Positions 32,285 through 41,621 of a DNA stretch of 64,000 bases are shown here, one piece after another. Each line of letters opens with the position of its first letter. Within the stretch, counting starts at the first letter, position 1. The notes beneath the pieces are model-generated. The model saw only the letters and a program-made list of their open reading frames with translations. It made no database searches and was not told the DNA's origin. Source of the DNA: CAVWSM01 sp963798505. Lineage in GTDB: Bacteria > Actinomycetota > Actinomycetes > Jiangellales > Jiangellaceae. A program made the position numbers and the translations under genes. The stretch spans positions 1,234,566 to 1,298,565 of the forward strand of contig CAWCTX010000005.1 in assembly GCA_963798505.1 (NCBI GenBank), read 5' to 3'.

Positions 32285-33328
32285 ATGGTTCACGCACCAT
32301 CAGTAGCTCCGGTCCCGCACCCACCCCCCCGGGTGCGGGACCGGGCCACCCTTCGGCGGCAGGTTCGCTATGTCGCCGGCCGGGTGGCGGGCGCCGTGGG
32401 GTCGCTCGTGGCGGTCATGTTCATGAGCTTCTTCCTGTTCCGGATCATCCCGGGCGACCCCGTACGGACCATGACTCACGGACGGCCGATCAGCCTGGAG
32501 CAGAAGGAGCAGCTCGCCCGCGAGTTCGGGCTCGACAAGTCGCGCTTCGAGCAGTTCATCGCGTACGTCGGCGACCTGCTGCGCTTCGACCTCGGTGAGT
32601 CGTTCCAGTACCACACGTCCGTCGTCGGGCTCATCGGCGATCGGCTCTGGCCCACGGTCCTGCTCGTCGGGGTAAGCGTCTTCGTGTCGAGCGCGCTCGG
32701 CCTCTGGCTCGGGGTCAAGGGCGCGTGGAAGCACGGCAGCACCAGCGACCGCTTCAACACCGGGCTCGCGCTGACACTCTGGTCCGTGCCGTCGTTCTGG
32801 CTCGGCCTCATCCTCATCGTTGTCTTCGCGACCGGGGCGGGGCCGATCCCCGGGTTGTTCCCGACCGGCGGCATGCAGACACCGGGCGTTGAAGGATTTG
32901 AGCTCATCCCCGACGTCGCGATGCACATGGTGCTGCCGCTCGCAACGCTGGTCGCCGTGGTCTACGCCCAGAACCTGCTGATCATGCGCTCGTCGCTGCT
33001 TGACGAGATGGGCAGCGACTACATCGTGACCGCGCGAGCCAAGGGCTTGCGAGATGCCGCCGTACGTCGTCAGCATGCAGTGCGCAACGCTCTCCTGCCG
33101 ACTGTGACGCTGCTGTTCGTCAATCTAGGCACCGTGGTGTCGGGGACGATCCTCGTCGAGACGGTGTTCTCCTGGCCGGGGCTCGGCTACCTGTTCTACG
33201 AAGGGCTGCGGGTGCCCGACCTGCCACTCGTCCAAGGCATGTTCATCTTCTTCGCGGCCTCGGTCATCGTCGCCAACCTCGTGGCCGACCTGGTTTACCC
33301 GATCCTCGACCCGCGGGTGCGGCCATGA
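32285..33328 (+). CDS. ABC transporter permease, DppB/OppB type
   Basis: The 347-residue inner-membrane permease of a peptide importer has the N-terminal region LVAVMFMSFFLFRIIPGDPVRTM, the ALGLWLGVKGAW segment, and the EAA-type coupling loop MGSDYIVTARAKGLRDAAVRRQHAVRNALLPTVT. ETVFSWPGLGYLFYEGL follows the last loop. About six membrane spans are expected. It starts at ATG 32285, nine bases after the binding-protein gene, and its stop overlaps the next permease (ATGA). Confidence 0.93.
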   Translation: MVHAPSVAPVPHPPPRVRDRATLRRQVRYVAGRVAGAVGSLVAVMFMSFFLFRIIPGDPVRTMTHGRPISLEQKEQLAREFGLDKSRFEQFIAYVGDLLRFDLGESFQYHTSVVGLIGDRLWPTVLLVGVSVFVSSALGLWLGVKGAWKHGSTSDRFNTGLALTLWSVPSFWLGLILIVVFATGAGPIPGLFPTGGMQTPGVEGFELIPDVAMHMVLPLATLVAVVYAQNLLIMRSSLLDEMGSDYIVTARAKGLRDAAVRRQHAVRNALLPTVTLLFVNLGTVVSGTILVETVFSWPGLGYLFYEGLRVPDLPLVQGMFIFFAASVIVANLVADLVYPILDPRVRP

Positions 33329-34248
33329 CGACGACCTCGGCAACAGGGGCCCGCGTTGTCAGCCCGCGCCGGCTCGCGTGGGTACGGCGTCGCCGCGCAC
33401 TCGGGCGGTTCTGGGCTTCCTACCGCGCCAACCGGTCCGGGATGTTCGGCCTCGCGATCCTCGTACTCTTCGTCCTCGCCGCGGTCTGCGCGCCACTACT
33501 CGTCAGCCCCGACGACCTGAGCGTGACGCGCGCGCCCGGCGAGCCTCTGCAACCGCCGAGCTGGGAGTTTCCGTTCGGCACCGACCGGTCCGGCCGGTCG
33601 ATTGCCGACCTGGTGCTGTGGGGTTCCCGGGTGTCGCTCACGGTGGGCTTCCTCGCCGCCTTCCTGTCGGTCTCGCTGGGCACGCTCATCGGGATCAGTG
33701 CGGGCCACTTCGGTGGCTGGGTGTCGGGCGGGCTCATGCGCGTCACCGACTGGTTCCTGGTGCTGCCCTCGCTCGTCCTGGCCATCGCACTGGCCCGGGT
33801 CATGGGCCAGAGCCTGTCGACCATCATCATCGCGATCGGTGTCACCGTGTGGCCCACCACGGCGCGGCTGGTCCGAGCACAGACACTCGCGGTCGAGGCG
33901 CGGCCCTACATCGAGCGGGCAAAGGCGCTCGGCGGTGGGCATTCGCATGTCATGGCCCGGCACGTCCTCCCCAACGTCATGCCGATCGTGCTCGCGCAGA
34001 CCACTCTGCTGGTGTCCGGTGCGATCATCGCGGAGTCGACGCTGGCCTTCCTCGGCCTCGGCGACCCGACCGTTCCGTCCTGGGGCGGCACCATCCAGGC
34101 CGCGCGGGCCACGGGTGCGGTCAGTTCCGGCATGTGGTGGTACATCCTTCCGCCGGGCTTCGCGATCGTGCTGGTGGCGCTGGCGTTCACGCTCGTCGGT
34201 CGCGCGATCGAAGGTGTCCTCAACCCACGGCTGCGGGAGCGTGCATGA
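33325..34248 (+). CDS. ABC transporter permease, DppC/OppC type
   Basis: The 307-residue second permease has the N-terminal OppC region (FWASYRANRSGMFGLAILVLFVLAAVCAPLLV), PFGTDRSGRSIADLVLWGSRVSL, and the coupling loop RPYIERAKALGGGHSHVMARHVLPNVMP, then STLAFLGLGDPTVPSWGG. Membrane spans number about six. It is joined by four-base overlaps to genes on both sides, so subunit amounts are probably coupled. Confidence 0.93.
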   Translation: MTTTSATGARVVSPRRLAWVRRRRALGRFWASYRANRSGMFGLAILVLFVLAAVCAPLLVSPDDLSVTRAPGEPLQPPSWEFPFGTDRSGRSIADLVLWGSRVSLTVGFLAAFLSVSLGTLIGISAGHFGGWVSGGLMRVTDWFLVLPSLVLAIALARVMGQSLSTIIIAIGVTVWPTTARLVRAQTLAVEARPYIERAKALGGGHSHVMARHVLPNVMPIVLAQTTLLVSGAIIAESTLAFLGLGDPTVPSWGGTIQAARATGAVSSGMWWYILPPGFAIVLVALAFTLVGRAIEGVLNPRLRERA

Positions 34249-35258
34249 CGACAGGTACTCCCGTGCTGGAGGTCAGGGGCCTGGAGGTCGTCTACAGCAC
34301 AGCGAGCGGAGACATCCCCGCCGTCCGCGGCGTCGACCTCGCGCTCGCCGCGGGGCAGAAGCTCGGCGTCGCCGGTGAGTCGGGCTGCGGCAAGTCCAGC
34401 CTCGCCCTCGCGATGCTGCGGCTGCTGCCGACGAGCGCGCGCACGTCTGGACAGATCCTGTTCGAGGGCGACGACGTGCTCACGATGGGCTGGGGGCGGC
34501 TGCGCGCGGTCCGTTGGGCGGGGGCGTCGATCGTGTTCCAGGGCGCGATGCACTCGCTCAACGCCGTGCAACGCATCGGGCGCCAGATCGCCGAGCCGAT
34601 CCTGTTGCACGACAAGGTGACCGAGCGTGAGGCCGACGCGCGGGTTGGTGCGCTGCTCGAGCAGGTCGGCCTGCCCGCGGAGCGGGCGGCTGCCTACCCG
34701 CACGAGCTCTCCGGCGGGCAGCGGCAGCGCGTGATGATCGCCATGGCGCTCGCCTGCAACCCGCGGGTGATCATCGCCGACGAGCCGACGACAGCCCTCG
34801 ACGTCATGATCCAGGCCCAGATCCTGCGGCTCATCGACGAGCTCGTGTCCGAGCACGACATCAGCCTGATGATGATCAGCCACGACCTGTCGGTGCTCGC
34901 CGACACGTGCGACCGGCTGGCGGTGATGTACGCCGGCCGCGTGGTCGAAGAGGGCCCGGCTCGCGAGGTGTTCGACGAGGCGCGTCATCCGTACGGCGCT
35001 GCGCTGTCTGCTGCGTTCCCACGCATCGGTGACCTGCGGTCGAGGCGCAACCCGAGCGGGCTTGCCGGCGACCCGCCGGACCCGGCGGCGCTGCCCGGCG
35101 GTTGCGCGTTCCATCCCCGGTGCCCGGCACGCCGTGACGTCTGCGTCGAGATCGACCCGCAGCTCTGGCCGGCCGGTGATGGGCGCACGGCGGCGTGCGT
35201 GCAGGTGCTGCCCGACGAGGGTGCGAGCCTCCTCGACCTTGCCAAGGAGCACGTGTGA
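34245..35258 (+). CDS. ABC transporter ATP-binding protein, DppD/OppD type
   Basis: The 337-residue ATPase has Walker A GESGCGKSS, Q-loop VFQGAMHSLN, signature LSGGQRQRV, Walker B VIIADEPTTALD and H-loop MISHDLS. The C-terminal oligopeptide extension (RHPYGAALSAAFP, LPGGCAFHPRCPARRDVC) has the Cys-rich motif found in Dpp/Opp ATPases. The Q-loop glycine is an unusual variant (FQGAM, usually FQ(D/E)P). The start is ATG 34245. Confidence 0.93.
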   Translation: MTTGTPVLEVRGLEVVYSTASGDIPAVRGVDLALAAGQKLGVAGESGCGKSSLALAMLRLLPTSARTSGQILFEGDDVLTMGWGRLRAVRWAGASIVFQGAMHSLNAVQRIGRQIAEPILLHDKVTEREADARVGALLEQVGLPAERAAAYPHELSGGQRQRVMIAMALACNPRVIIADEPTTALDVMIQAQILRLIDELVSEHDISLMMISHDLSVLADTCDRLAVMYAGRVVEEGPAREVFDEARHPYGAALSAAFPRIGDLRSRRNPSGLAGDPPDPAALPGGCAFHPRCPARRDVCVEIDPQLWPAGDGRTAACVQVLPDEGASLLDLAKEHV

Positions 35259-36250
35259 CCAGCCAGCCGATCCTCTCCGCCAGGTCGCTGCAGGTGGAGT
35301 TCGCCGGACGCGGCGGTCGTGGCCGCGCGCGGGCCGTCGACGGCGTCGACCTCGACATCCGCCCGGGCGAGATCGTCGCCTTGGTCGGGGAGTCGGGCTG
35401 TGGCAAGACGACCCTGGCGCGCACGCTCCTCGGGCTCGAGCGACCGACCTCCGGCACGGTGTCGTACGCCGGGCAGCCGCTGCGCTATTCGTCCGGGGCG
35501 CTCAAGGCCTACCGCCGCGCTGTGCAGCTCGTGCTGCAGGACCCCACCGGGTCGCTCAACCCGCGGCACACGGTCTACGACGCCGTGGCCGAGGGCTTGC
35601 GCATCCACGGCATCGCCGACGAGCAGGAGAAGGTCGCGGCGGCGCTCGCCCGCGCCGGGCTGCGACCGCCGGAGCGGTTCTTTCTGCGCTACCCGCATGA
35701 GCTCTCCGGCGGTCAGCGCCAGCGGGTCGTGATTGCGGGTGCCCTCGCGCTCGACCCCAAGGTCATCGTCGCCGACGAGCCGGTGGCCTCGCTCGATGCG
35801 TCCGTGCGCGGCGAGATCCTGGCGCTGCTGCTGCGGTTACGGGCCGAGCTCGGCGTCGCCGCTCTTGTCGTCACGCACGACCTGGGGCTGGCCTGGAACA
35901 TCGCCGACCGCGTCGCTGTCATGTACCTCGGACGCATCGTCGAGACCGGTCCGGTCGAGCAGATCCTGACCGCACCCGAGCATCCGTACACGCAGGCGCT
36001 CATCTCGGTGCTGCCGGAGGCCGGTCGCGAGCCGGTCGTGCTCACCGGCGAGCCGCCGGACCCGACCCGGATTCCCGGCGGGTGCCGGTTCCACGTGCGG
36101 TGCCCGGCACTGGCCGGGGGTGCGGCGGCAGCCGCCGGAGTGGCCGAGCGGTGTCGGACCGAGGACCTGCCGGTGCTGTCTGGGGCGGACGAGCCGCAGG
36201 TCGCCTGCCACCTGGCTGCGGCACGAGCCGGCGCCAATCAGAGCGGCTGA
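35255..36250 (+). CDS. ABC transporter ATP-binding protein, DppF/OppF type
   Basis: The 331-residue partner ATPase has Walker A GESGCGKTT, Q-loop VLQDPTGSLNPRHTV, signature LSGGQRQRV, Walker B VIVADEPVASLD, and H-loop VVTHDLG. The C-terminal extension ends in IPGGCRFHVRCPALAGG. The start is GTG 35255 in a GTGA overlap. This is the last gene of the importer operon and is followed directly by a repeat element at the convergent junction. Confidence 0.93.
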   Translation: MTSQPILSARSLQVEFAGRGGRGRARAVDGVDLDIRPGEIVALVGESGCGKTTLARTLLGLERPTSGTVSYAGQPLRYSSGALKAYRRAVQLVLQDPTGSLNPRHTVYDAVAEGLRIHGIADEQEKVAAALARAGLRPPERFFLRYPHELSGGQRQRVVIAGALALDPKVIVADEPVASLDASVRGEILALLLRLRAELGVAALVVTHDLGLAWNIADRVAVMYLGRIVETGPVEQILTAPEHPYTQALISVLPEAGREPVVLTGEPPDPTRIPGGCRFHVRCPALAGGAAAAAGVAERCRTEDLPVLSGADEPQVACHLAAARAGANQSG

Positions 36251-36262
36251 CCGCTGCCGCGC

Positions 36263-36423
36263 GCGACTTGTCAGATTGTCAGGTTGTCAGAGCAGCGCAT
36301 CAGCGCAGGTCATTGCGTCGTGCTCCGATCTGACAATCCTGACAAGTCGCTCCGAACACCGAGTTGTCAGACCGGATGAGCTCAACTACGCAGGTCAGCT
36401 GTTCTGACAATCTGACAAGTCGC
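36263..36423. repeat. Compound TTGTCAG repeat between convergent operons
   Basis: Three copies of the dispersed unit are packed here. A forward copy begins at 36263 with GCGACTTGTCAGATTGTCAG. A reverse copy at 36303-36350 has a longer internal spacer. A compact reverse copy lies at 36389-36423. The first two arms (36263-36282 and 36330-36350) pair over 20 of 21 positions. The element fills the 190 bases between the importer operon and the LD-carboxypeptidase stop. Confidence 0.8.
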
Positions 36424-36440
36424 CCGGCCGGACCGCGCCA

Positions 36441-37385
36441 CTAGCTCAGCGCCGGAACCTGCAGGGTCAGCGTCGCCGCGTCCGCATCGAGCACCGCTCG
36501 CACGCCCAACGGCACGGTGAGCGTGCTCGGCGAGTGGCCGAAGCCGAGCTCCCACACGATCGGCACGCCGAGCGGGCCGAGCCGGTCGAGGAACAGGTCG
36601 CGCAACTCTTCCATGGGTGTGCAGTCCTGCCAGGACCCGAGCGCGATCCCGGCGACACCGTCGAGCCACCCCGACCTGAGCAGCTGGGTGAGGTAGCGGT
36701 CGAGCCGGTAGGTCTCCTCCTCGAGGTCCTCGAGGAGCAGGATCCCTCCGGCGACACTCGTCCGACCGGACGGCGTGCCGATGTCGGCCACCAGCAGCGA
36801 GAGGCAACCGCCCACCGTCACACCGGACGCGGTGCCGGGCACCAGGGCCTCCGCACTGGCCGACGTCAGCGTCCGCTCAGCCTCCGGCTCGAACAACGTG
36901 CGGCGCAGCCGCTCAGCGCTGTCCGCGTCGCCGACAAACACCTGCGTCGCGACCATCGGCCCATGCAGCGTCGCGATGCCCAACCGCGTCGCGAACGCCT
37001 CGTGCAACGCCGTGATGTCGCTGTAGCCGACGAACACCTTGGGTGGCACCGCACCCATGGCGTCCCAGTCGAGCAGGTCGACCATGCGCTGTACGCCGTA
37101 GCCGCCGCGCGCGCACAGCACGCCGGCGATCCCCGGGTCGAGCCAAGCCCGCTGGAGATCGGCGGTGCGGTCGGCGTCAGAGCCGGCGAGATAGCCGAAC
37201 CGCTCGTGGGCATCGGTGACGTGCTCACCCACAACGACGTCGAGCCCCCAGGACCGCAGAAGGCCGCAGCCCGCGTCGAGTCGGTCCTTCGGCACCGGGC
37301 CGCTGGGCGCGACAACTGCGACCCGGTCACCGGGACGCAGCCGCGGCGGCCGGGTCAGCTCGACGGCTCCTGCCGAGCCTGTCAC
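36441..37385 (-). CDS. LD-carboxypeptidase (peptidase S66, LdcA/MccF family)
   Basis: This family removes the terminal D-Ala from murein tetrapeptides or hydrolyses related peptide amides. The 314-residue protein has RLRPGDRVAVVAPSGPV, the CARGGYGVQRMVDLLDWD loop, the nucleophile serine in VFVGYSDITALH, GVTVGGCLSLL, the glutamate in ILLLEDLEEETYRLDRYL, and the histidine in GFGHS. The start is GTG 37385, overlapping the S9 stop. It is the last gene of the peptidase operon. Confidence 0.9.
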   Translation of the reverse strand: MTGSAGAVELTRPPRLRPGDRVAVVAPSGPVPKDRLDAGCGLLRSWGLDVVVGEHVTDAHERFGYLAGSDADRTADLQRAWLDPGIAGVLCARGGYGVQRMVDLLDWDAMGAVPPKVFVGYSDITALHEAFATRLGIATLHGPMVATQVFVGDADSAERLRRTLFEPEAERTLTSASAEALVPGTASGVTVGGCLSLLVADIGTPSGRTSVAGGILLLEDLEEETYRLDRYLTQLLRSGWLDGVAGIALGSWQDCTPMEELRDLFLDRLGPLGVPIVWELGFGHSPSTLTVPLGVRAVLDADAATLTLQVPALS

Positions 37386-39349
37386 GGCTCGAGGTCCAGC
37401 GGCGCGATGCCGACGGGCTCGAAGCCGAACACCCGCGCATACAAGGCGAGCTCGGCCTCCAAGGCACGCACGATGGTCTCCTCCTTGCGGAAACCGTGCT
37501 GCTCCCCCTCGAAGGCGATGTAGGCGTGCGGCACGCCGCGGCCCTCGATGCGCGCCAGGAACGCCTCGCTCTGGGCCGGCGGACACACGCGGTCCTCCAG
37601 CCCCTGCAGGAGCAGGAAGGGCGCATGAAGCCCCTCGGTCTGCTGCAGCGGAGAACGCTCCTCATAGCGCTTGCGCTCGTCGGGCCATCGGCCGATCAGG
37701 CTCTCGAGGTAGTGCGATTCGAAGTCGTGGGTGCCGCCTCCGGCGAAGGCGACGAGGTCGAGCACCGGGAACATGACCGTGCCGCATGCGAACACGTCGG
37801 TCGTCGTGAGCGCTGCGGCGCTCGTGAACCCGCCTGCACTGCCGCCGCGGATGCCGAGTCGTTGCAGATCGGCCGATCCTTCGTCGACCAGCGCCTGCGC
37901 AACGGCGGCGCTGTCCTCGACGTCGACCACGCCCCACTCCTCGCGAAGCCGGTTGCGGTAGTCGCGGCCGTACCCCGTGGACCCGCCGTAGTTGACGTCG
38001 ACGACACCGATCCCGCGGCTGGTGAAGTAGGCGATCTCCAGGTCCTGCACCATGGCACGGCGGCCCGTCGGTCCGCCGTGCACGAAGACCACGTACGGCG
38101 GTCGCTCCTCGGCCGGTCCGTCGTAATCGGGGTTGGCCGGCGGGTAGACCGCGGCGTGGATCTCGCGGCCATCAGGGCCGCGGAACACCCGGGCCTCCGG
38201 GCTCGGAAGATACGCGGACACTTCGGACGGCTCCGTGGGCCGCAGCGGAACCCAGGCACCGGAGCCAATGTCGACCCGTACGACATCGAGAGGACGGTCA
38301 GGCGAACCGGCGACACCGATGACCGCGTTGTCGGCCACCGCCAGGGTCGCGGCCCACTCGGTGTGGGGGGTGTCGACGTCGACGATCCCGCCGTGCGCGG
38401 GGTCGAGGATGCCGAGCCGCTTGGCCCCGAGACCGTGCAGCACTGAGACTCGCCCGTCCCTGAGCGGCGCGAACCACCGTTGCCCCGGCTGCCACAACGC
38501 GCCGCCGATCTCCTCGTCGCGCGGCGTGAGGTTGACGGGTGCGGCGCTGGACGCGAGGTCGACGCGGTGCAGGTTGAACCACCCGTCCAGCTCCGCGGCG
38601 ACGAGCAACGTGTCCTCGTCGAGCCAGTCGACCTGCGCCACGGCGGCGCCGTGACCGCCGACAACGGCGCGAGCGGCGCCGAACGTGCGGTCGGAGGTGA
38701 TGTCGGCGACGTAGGCGACCGCCGCGTCCCAGGGCATGTGCGGGTGGTCCCAGCCGAGCCACGCCACCCGCCGCGCATCGGGCGACACGGCAAGGCCGGC
38801 CAGGAACCTCGTGCCGACGTGCAGCACCCGCACCGCGCCCGGGTCGTCGGCTGCCGAGCCGTCCAGCGGCACGGCGACGATTGCACGAATCAGATCCCCC
38901 GGCTCGGCGCCGCTGTGCTCTTCTCGTACGCACCACACCTCGTCGCCGTCCGGCGACAGGACCGGCTCGACGAAACGGGCGCCCGCCGGAACTGCCGGCT
39001 CGGGTGTGAGCGGCGCCGGAGCGCTCGCTCCGTCGGGGTCGAACACGTACAACCGCTGGTCGGTGAACTCGCTGAACACCACGGAACCGGGCGGCAGCAC
39101 GAGGTAGGCACGTCCGCCGTACTCCTGCACTCGGGTCCGAACGTTCCAAGGCTCGGGCAGGACGGTCGACACCGTTCCGTCCGGCCGTCGGCGCAGCAGT
39201 GCCAGGCGGCCGCCCTCGGCCGGCCGCAGCTCGACCCACCACGTGTCGTCGCCGGCGACGCTCACCCATGCGGGAGACGCTTCGGCCGTCGCCACGCGGG
39301 CCGCGGTCACGGGCGAGGTCCAGGTGCCGTACGACGCCGTGGTTGTCAC
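37382..39349 (-). CDS. S9-family prolyl oligopeptidase
   Basis: The 655-residue serine peptidase has an N-terminal beta-propeller (repeats such as LSPDGDEVWCVREE, VSPDARRVAWLGWDHP) and a C-terminal alpha/beta-hydrolase domain. The catalytic serine is in GIRGGSAGGFTSA, the acid is in LEDRVCPPAQS, and the histidine is in FEGEQHGFRKEE. The usual substrates are short peptides. No signal peptide is seen, so it acts in the cytoplasm on imported peptides. The start is GTG 39349 after AAGGAG. Confidence 0.93.
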   Translation of the reverse strand: MTTTASYGTWTSPVTAARVATAEASPAWVSVAGDDTWWVELRPAEGGRLALLRRRPDGTVSTVLPEPWNVRTRVQEYGGRAYLVLPPGSVVFSEFTDQRLYVFDPDGASAPAPLTPEPAVPAGARFVEPVLSPDGDEVWCVREEHSGAEPGDLIRAIVAVPLDGSAADDPGAVRVLHVGTRFLAGLAVSPDARRVAWLGWDHPHMPWDAAVAYVADITSDRTFGAARAVVGGHGAAVAQVDWLDEDTLLVAAELDGWFNLHRVDLASSAAPVNLTPRDEEIGGALWQPGQRWFAPLRDGRVSVLHGLGAKRLGILDPAHGGIVDVDTPHTEWAATLAVADNAVIGVAGSPDRPLDVVRVDIGSGAWVPLRPTEPSEVSAYLPSPEARVFRGPDGREIHAAVYPPANPDYDGPAEERPPYVVFVHGGPTGRRAMVQDLEIAYFTSRGIGVVDVNYGGSTGYGRDYRNRLREEWGVVDVEDSAAVAQALVDEGSADLQRLGIRGGSAGGFTSAAALTTTDVFACGTVMFPVLDLVAFAGGGTHDFESHYLESLIGRWPDERKRYEERSPLQQTEGLHAPFLLLQGLEDRVCPPAQSEAFLARIEGRGVPHAYIAFEGEQHGFRKEETIVRALEAELALYARVFGFEPVGIAPLDLEP

Positions 39350-39358
39350 GACTCTCCT

Positions 39359-40711
39359 TCAGCCGGCAGAAGACAGGAAGTGGTCGAGCACTCGCACGCC
39401 GAAGTGCAGCCCCGACACCGGGACGCGCTCGTCGACGCCGTGGAACATCCGGTAGTAGTCCATTCCCGGCGGCAACTGCACCGGTGAGAAGCCGTAGCCC
39501 ACGATGCCAAGCCGCGCGAACGCCTTGGCGTCGGTGCCGCCGCTCATGCAGAACGGCACGACGTGGGCGTCAGGGTCGTAGGCAAGCAGGGCCTCACGCA
39601 TCGTGGCGAACAGCGTGCTGTCGACCGGGGCATCCAGGGCGTGGCCGGTGTGGGTGAATTCCCAGTCCACGTGCTCGCCGGCGAGCTGCTCCATCGTCTC
39701 CGCGAACTCGTCGATGGTGCCGGGAAGCACCCGCCCGTCGACTGTTGCGGTCGCGGTGCCAGGGATGACGTTGGTCTTGTAGCCCGCGGACAGGCCGGTG
39801 GGGTTGGCGGTGTTGCGTACGGTCGCCTCGACCAGGGAGCGGGCCGGACCGAGCCGGTCGAGCAGCTCGTCGATGTCGCTGTCGAGGTCGAGACCGTTGA
39901 TGTCTGCGTGTACGGCGGCGGCAATATCGACGATCGCCCGGCGCATGGTCGGTGACAGCCGCACTGGCCAGCGGTGCTCGTCGATCCGGGTTACCGCCCG
40001 CGCAAGCCGCACAACGGCGTTCTCCCGGTTGACCTTCGACCCGTGACCTGCCCGGCCGCGCGCGGTGAGCCGCACCCAGGCGGTGCCCCGCTCCCCCGCG
40101 GCAACCGGGTAGAGACGGATTCCGCCGCCGGCGTGAAAGGTGAAGGCCCCCGACTCACTGATGCCCTCGGTGCAGCCCTCGAAGAGCTCGGGATGCTGGC
40201 GGACGAGGAACCCGGCGCCGAACGTCCCGCTGTCCTCCTCGTCGGCCGTGAACGCGACGACGACATCGCGACGCGGCCCACGCCCCTCGCGTGCCCAGGC
40301 GCGGAGCACGGCCAGCATCGTCGCGTCCATGTTCTTCATGTCGACCGCGCCGCGACCCCACACCATCCCGTCGCGCACCTCGCCGGAGAACGGATGCACC
40401 AGCCACTCGCTGGGATCGGCGGGCACCACGTCGAGGTGTCCATGGACGAGGAGAGCCGGCAGTTGCGGCTGCGACCCTGGCACCCGCACGACGACGTTGG
40501 TGCGCCCGAGCGCCGCCTCCAACACCAGCGGGTCATAGCCGGCGTCCGACAAGGCCGCAGCGACGTACTCCGCGGCTGGGCGCTCGTGACCGTCGCCGCC
40601 GCCACGGTTGGAGGTGTCGAAGCGAATGAGGTCGGAGGTGAACCGGACGGCTTCGTCACCAGCCACGAACGCCAGCCCCGACGAGTCGATCGCTTCTGTC
40701 GACTCAGCCAT
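39359..40711 (-). CDS. M20-family metallopeptidase
   Basis: The 450-residue dinuclear-zinc amidohydrolase has zinc-binding motifs VHGHLDVVPAD, WGRGAVDMKNMDA, and FTADEEDSGTFGAGFLV (catalytic Glu and metal Glu), plus the dimerisation domain (RGRAGHGSKVNRENAVVRLA). The family acts on dipeptides or acylated amino acids. ATG 40711 overlaps the M55 gene by eight bases. The S9 gene starts nine bases after its stop. Confidence 0.92.
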   Translation of the reverse strand: MAESTEAIDSSGLAFVAGDEAVRFTSDLIRFDTSNRGGGDGHERPAAEYVAAALSDAGYDPLVLEAALGRTNVVVRVPGSQPQLPALLVHGHLDVVPADPSEWLVHPFSGEVRDGMVWGRGAVDMKNMDATMLAVLRAWAREGRGPRRDVVVAFTADEEDSGTFGAGFLVRQHPELFEGCTEGISESGAFTFHAGGGIRLYPVAAGERGTAWVRLTARGRAGHGSKVNRENAVVRLARAVTRIDEHRWPVRLSPTMRRAIVDIAAAVHADINGLDLDSDIDELLDRLGPARSLVEATVRNTANPTGLSAGYKTNVIPGTATATVDGRVLPGTIDEFAETMEQLAGEHVDWEFTHTGHALDAPVDSTLFATMREALLAYDPDAHVVPFCMSGGTDAKAFARLGIVGYGFSPVQLPPGMDYYRMFHGVDERVPVSGLHFGVRVLDHFLSSAG

Positions 40712-41537
40712 AACGTTCCTCGACCGCCGCCGAAATCAGCGTCGTCACCGCTTTGAACGTACGGATCATCGCGCGGGCGGTCGGCGCGGTGTAACCGACG
40801 CGACGCGGCCCCAGCTGTTCGACGGTCGGCACCATGGTCGCGGCCCCGGCCAGCTGCGCGGCGTCGACCTCGATCTCGACGCGGAGCGGGCCCTGCGGCT
40901 GCGGCTCTTGCGGAATAGCCAGTGCCGTGGCGGCCTTGGCCGCCGCCCGGATCTCAACGTGTGTGCGCCCCGGCGGGCGGCAGACCGCCGCGTAGCGCGA
41001 TACGTAGTCCTTGACCGCCACAGCCTGCGCCGTCGGTGCGTACGACGCCGCGTCGACGCACGTACGGTCGTCGCCGGTGACGAGCACAACCGGGACACCG
41101 TGCTCGGCGACGACGTACGCGTTGAGTCGTCCCTCGCTTGCCGGCTCCCCGTCGATCCAGACACCGGTGATGGAGTTGGCGAGGTAGGTGTGTGCGAGCA
41201 CCCCCTCCGTGCCGGCGCCGGTGTGGTAGCCGACGAACGCGATGCCGGCCACGTCGCCGTGCTGGACCCCCTCGACCATGGTGAGGTCCTTGTGCCGGCC
41301 GGTGAGCATCGTGGCGCGCTCGTCAAGCTCCTCCAGCAGGAGGTTGCGCATGGTCGCATGCGCCTCGTTGATCAAGACCTCGTCCGCCCCGCCGTCGAAG
41401 AAGCCGGCCACCGCGGCGTTGACGTCGGACGTGAACATGCGGCGGCAGCGCTGCCACTGCTCGGTGCCCGGCTCGACGTCGGCGGGCCAGGTGACCCCCG
41501 TGGCGCCTTCCATATCGGCGGAAATCAGGACCTTCAC
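40704..41537 (-). CDS. M55 D-aminopeptidase (DppA family)
   Basis: D-aminopeptidases of this family release N-terminal D-Ala from short peptides. The 277-residue protein carries the zinc ligands in the Bacillus DppA pattern: D8 and E10 in ISADMEGATG, H60 in NEAHATM, H105 in GYHTGAG, and E135 in SEGRLNAYV, with the nucleophile candidate H116. The start is GTG 41537, chosen because it gives the DppA numbering; an upstream open frame adds about 11 residues. It is the first gene of the peptidase operon. Confidence 0.92.
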   Translation of the reverse strand: MKVLISADMEGATGVTWPADVEPGTEQWQRCRRMFTSDVNAAVAGFFDGGADEVLINEAHATMRNLLLEELDERATMLTGRHKDLTMVEGVQHGDVAGIAFVGYHTGAGTEGVLAHTYLANSITGVWIDGEPASEGRLNAYVVAEHGVPVVLVTGDDRTCVDAASYAPTAQAVAVKDYVSRYAAVCRPPGRTHVEIRAAAKAATALAIPQEPQPQGPLRVEIEVDAAQLAGAATMVPTVEQLGPRRVGYTAPTARAMIRTFKAVTTLISAAVEERYG

Positions 41538-41621
41538 CCGCGCCAACCTATCTGCCCTCGGGTCGATCACGTTCGGTAGGCCCGGCTGGACTGTGCAAGG
41601 CCTGCAGGCCGCGCTCAGACC

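Noticed and set aside
36263..36423. CRISPR array
   Set aside because: The units are inverted, few and unequal in spacing, and no cas genes are present.
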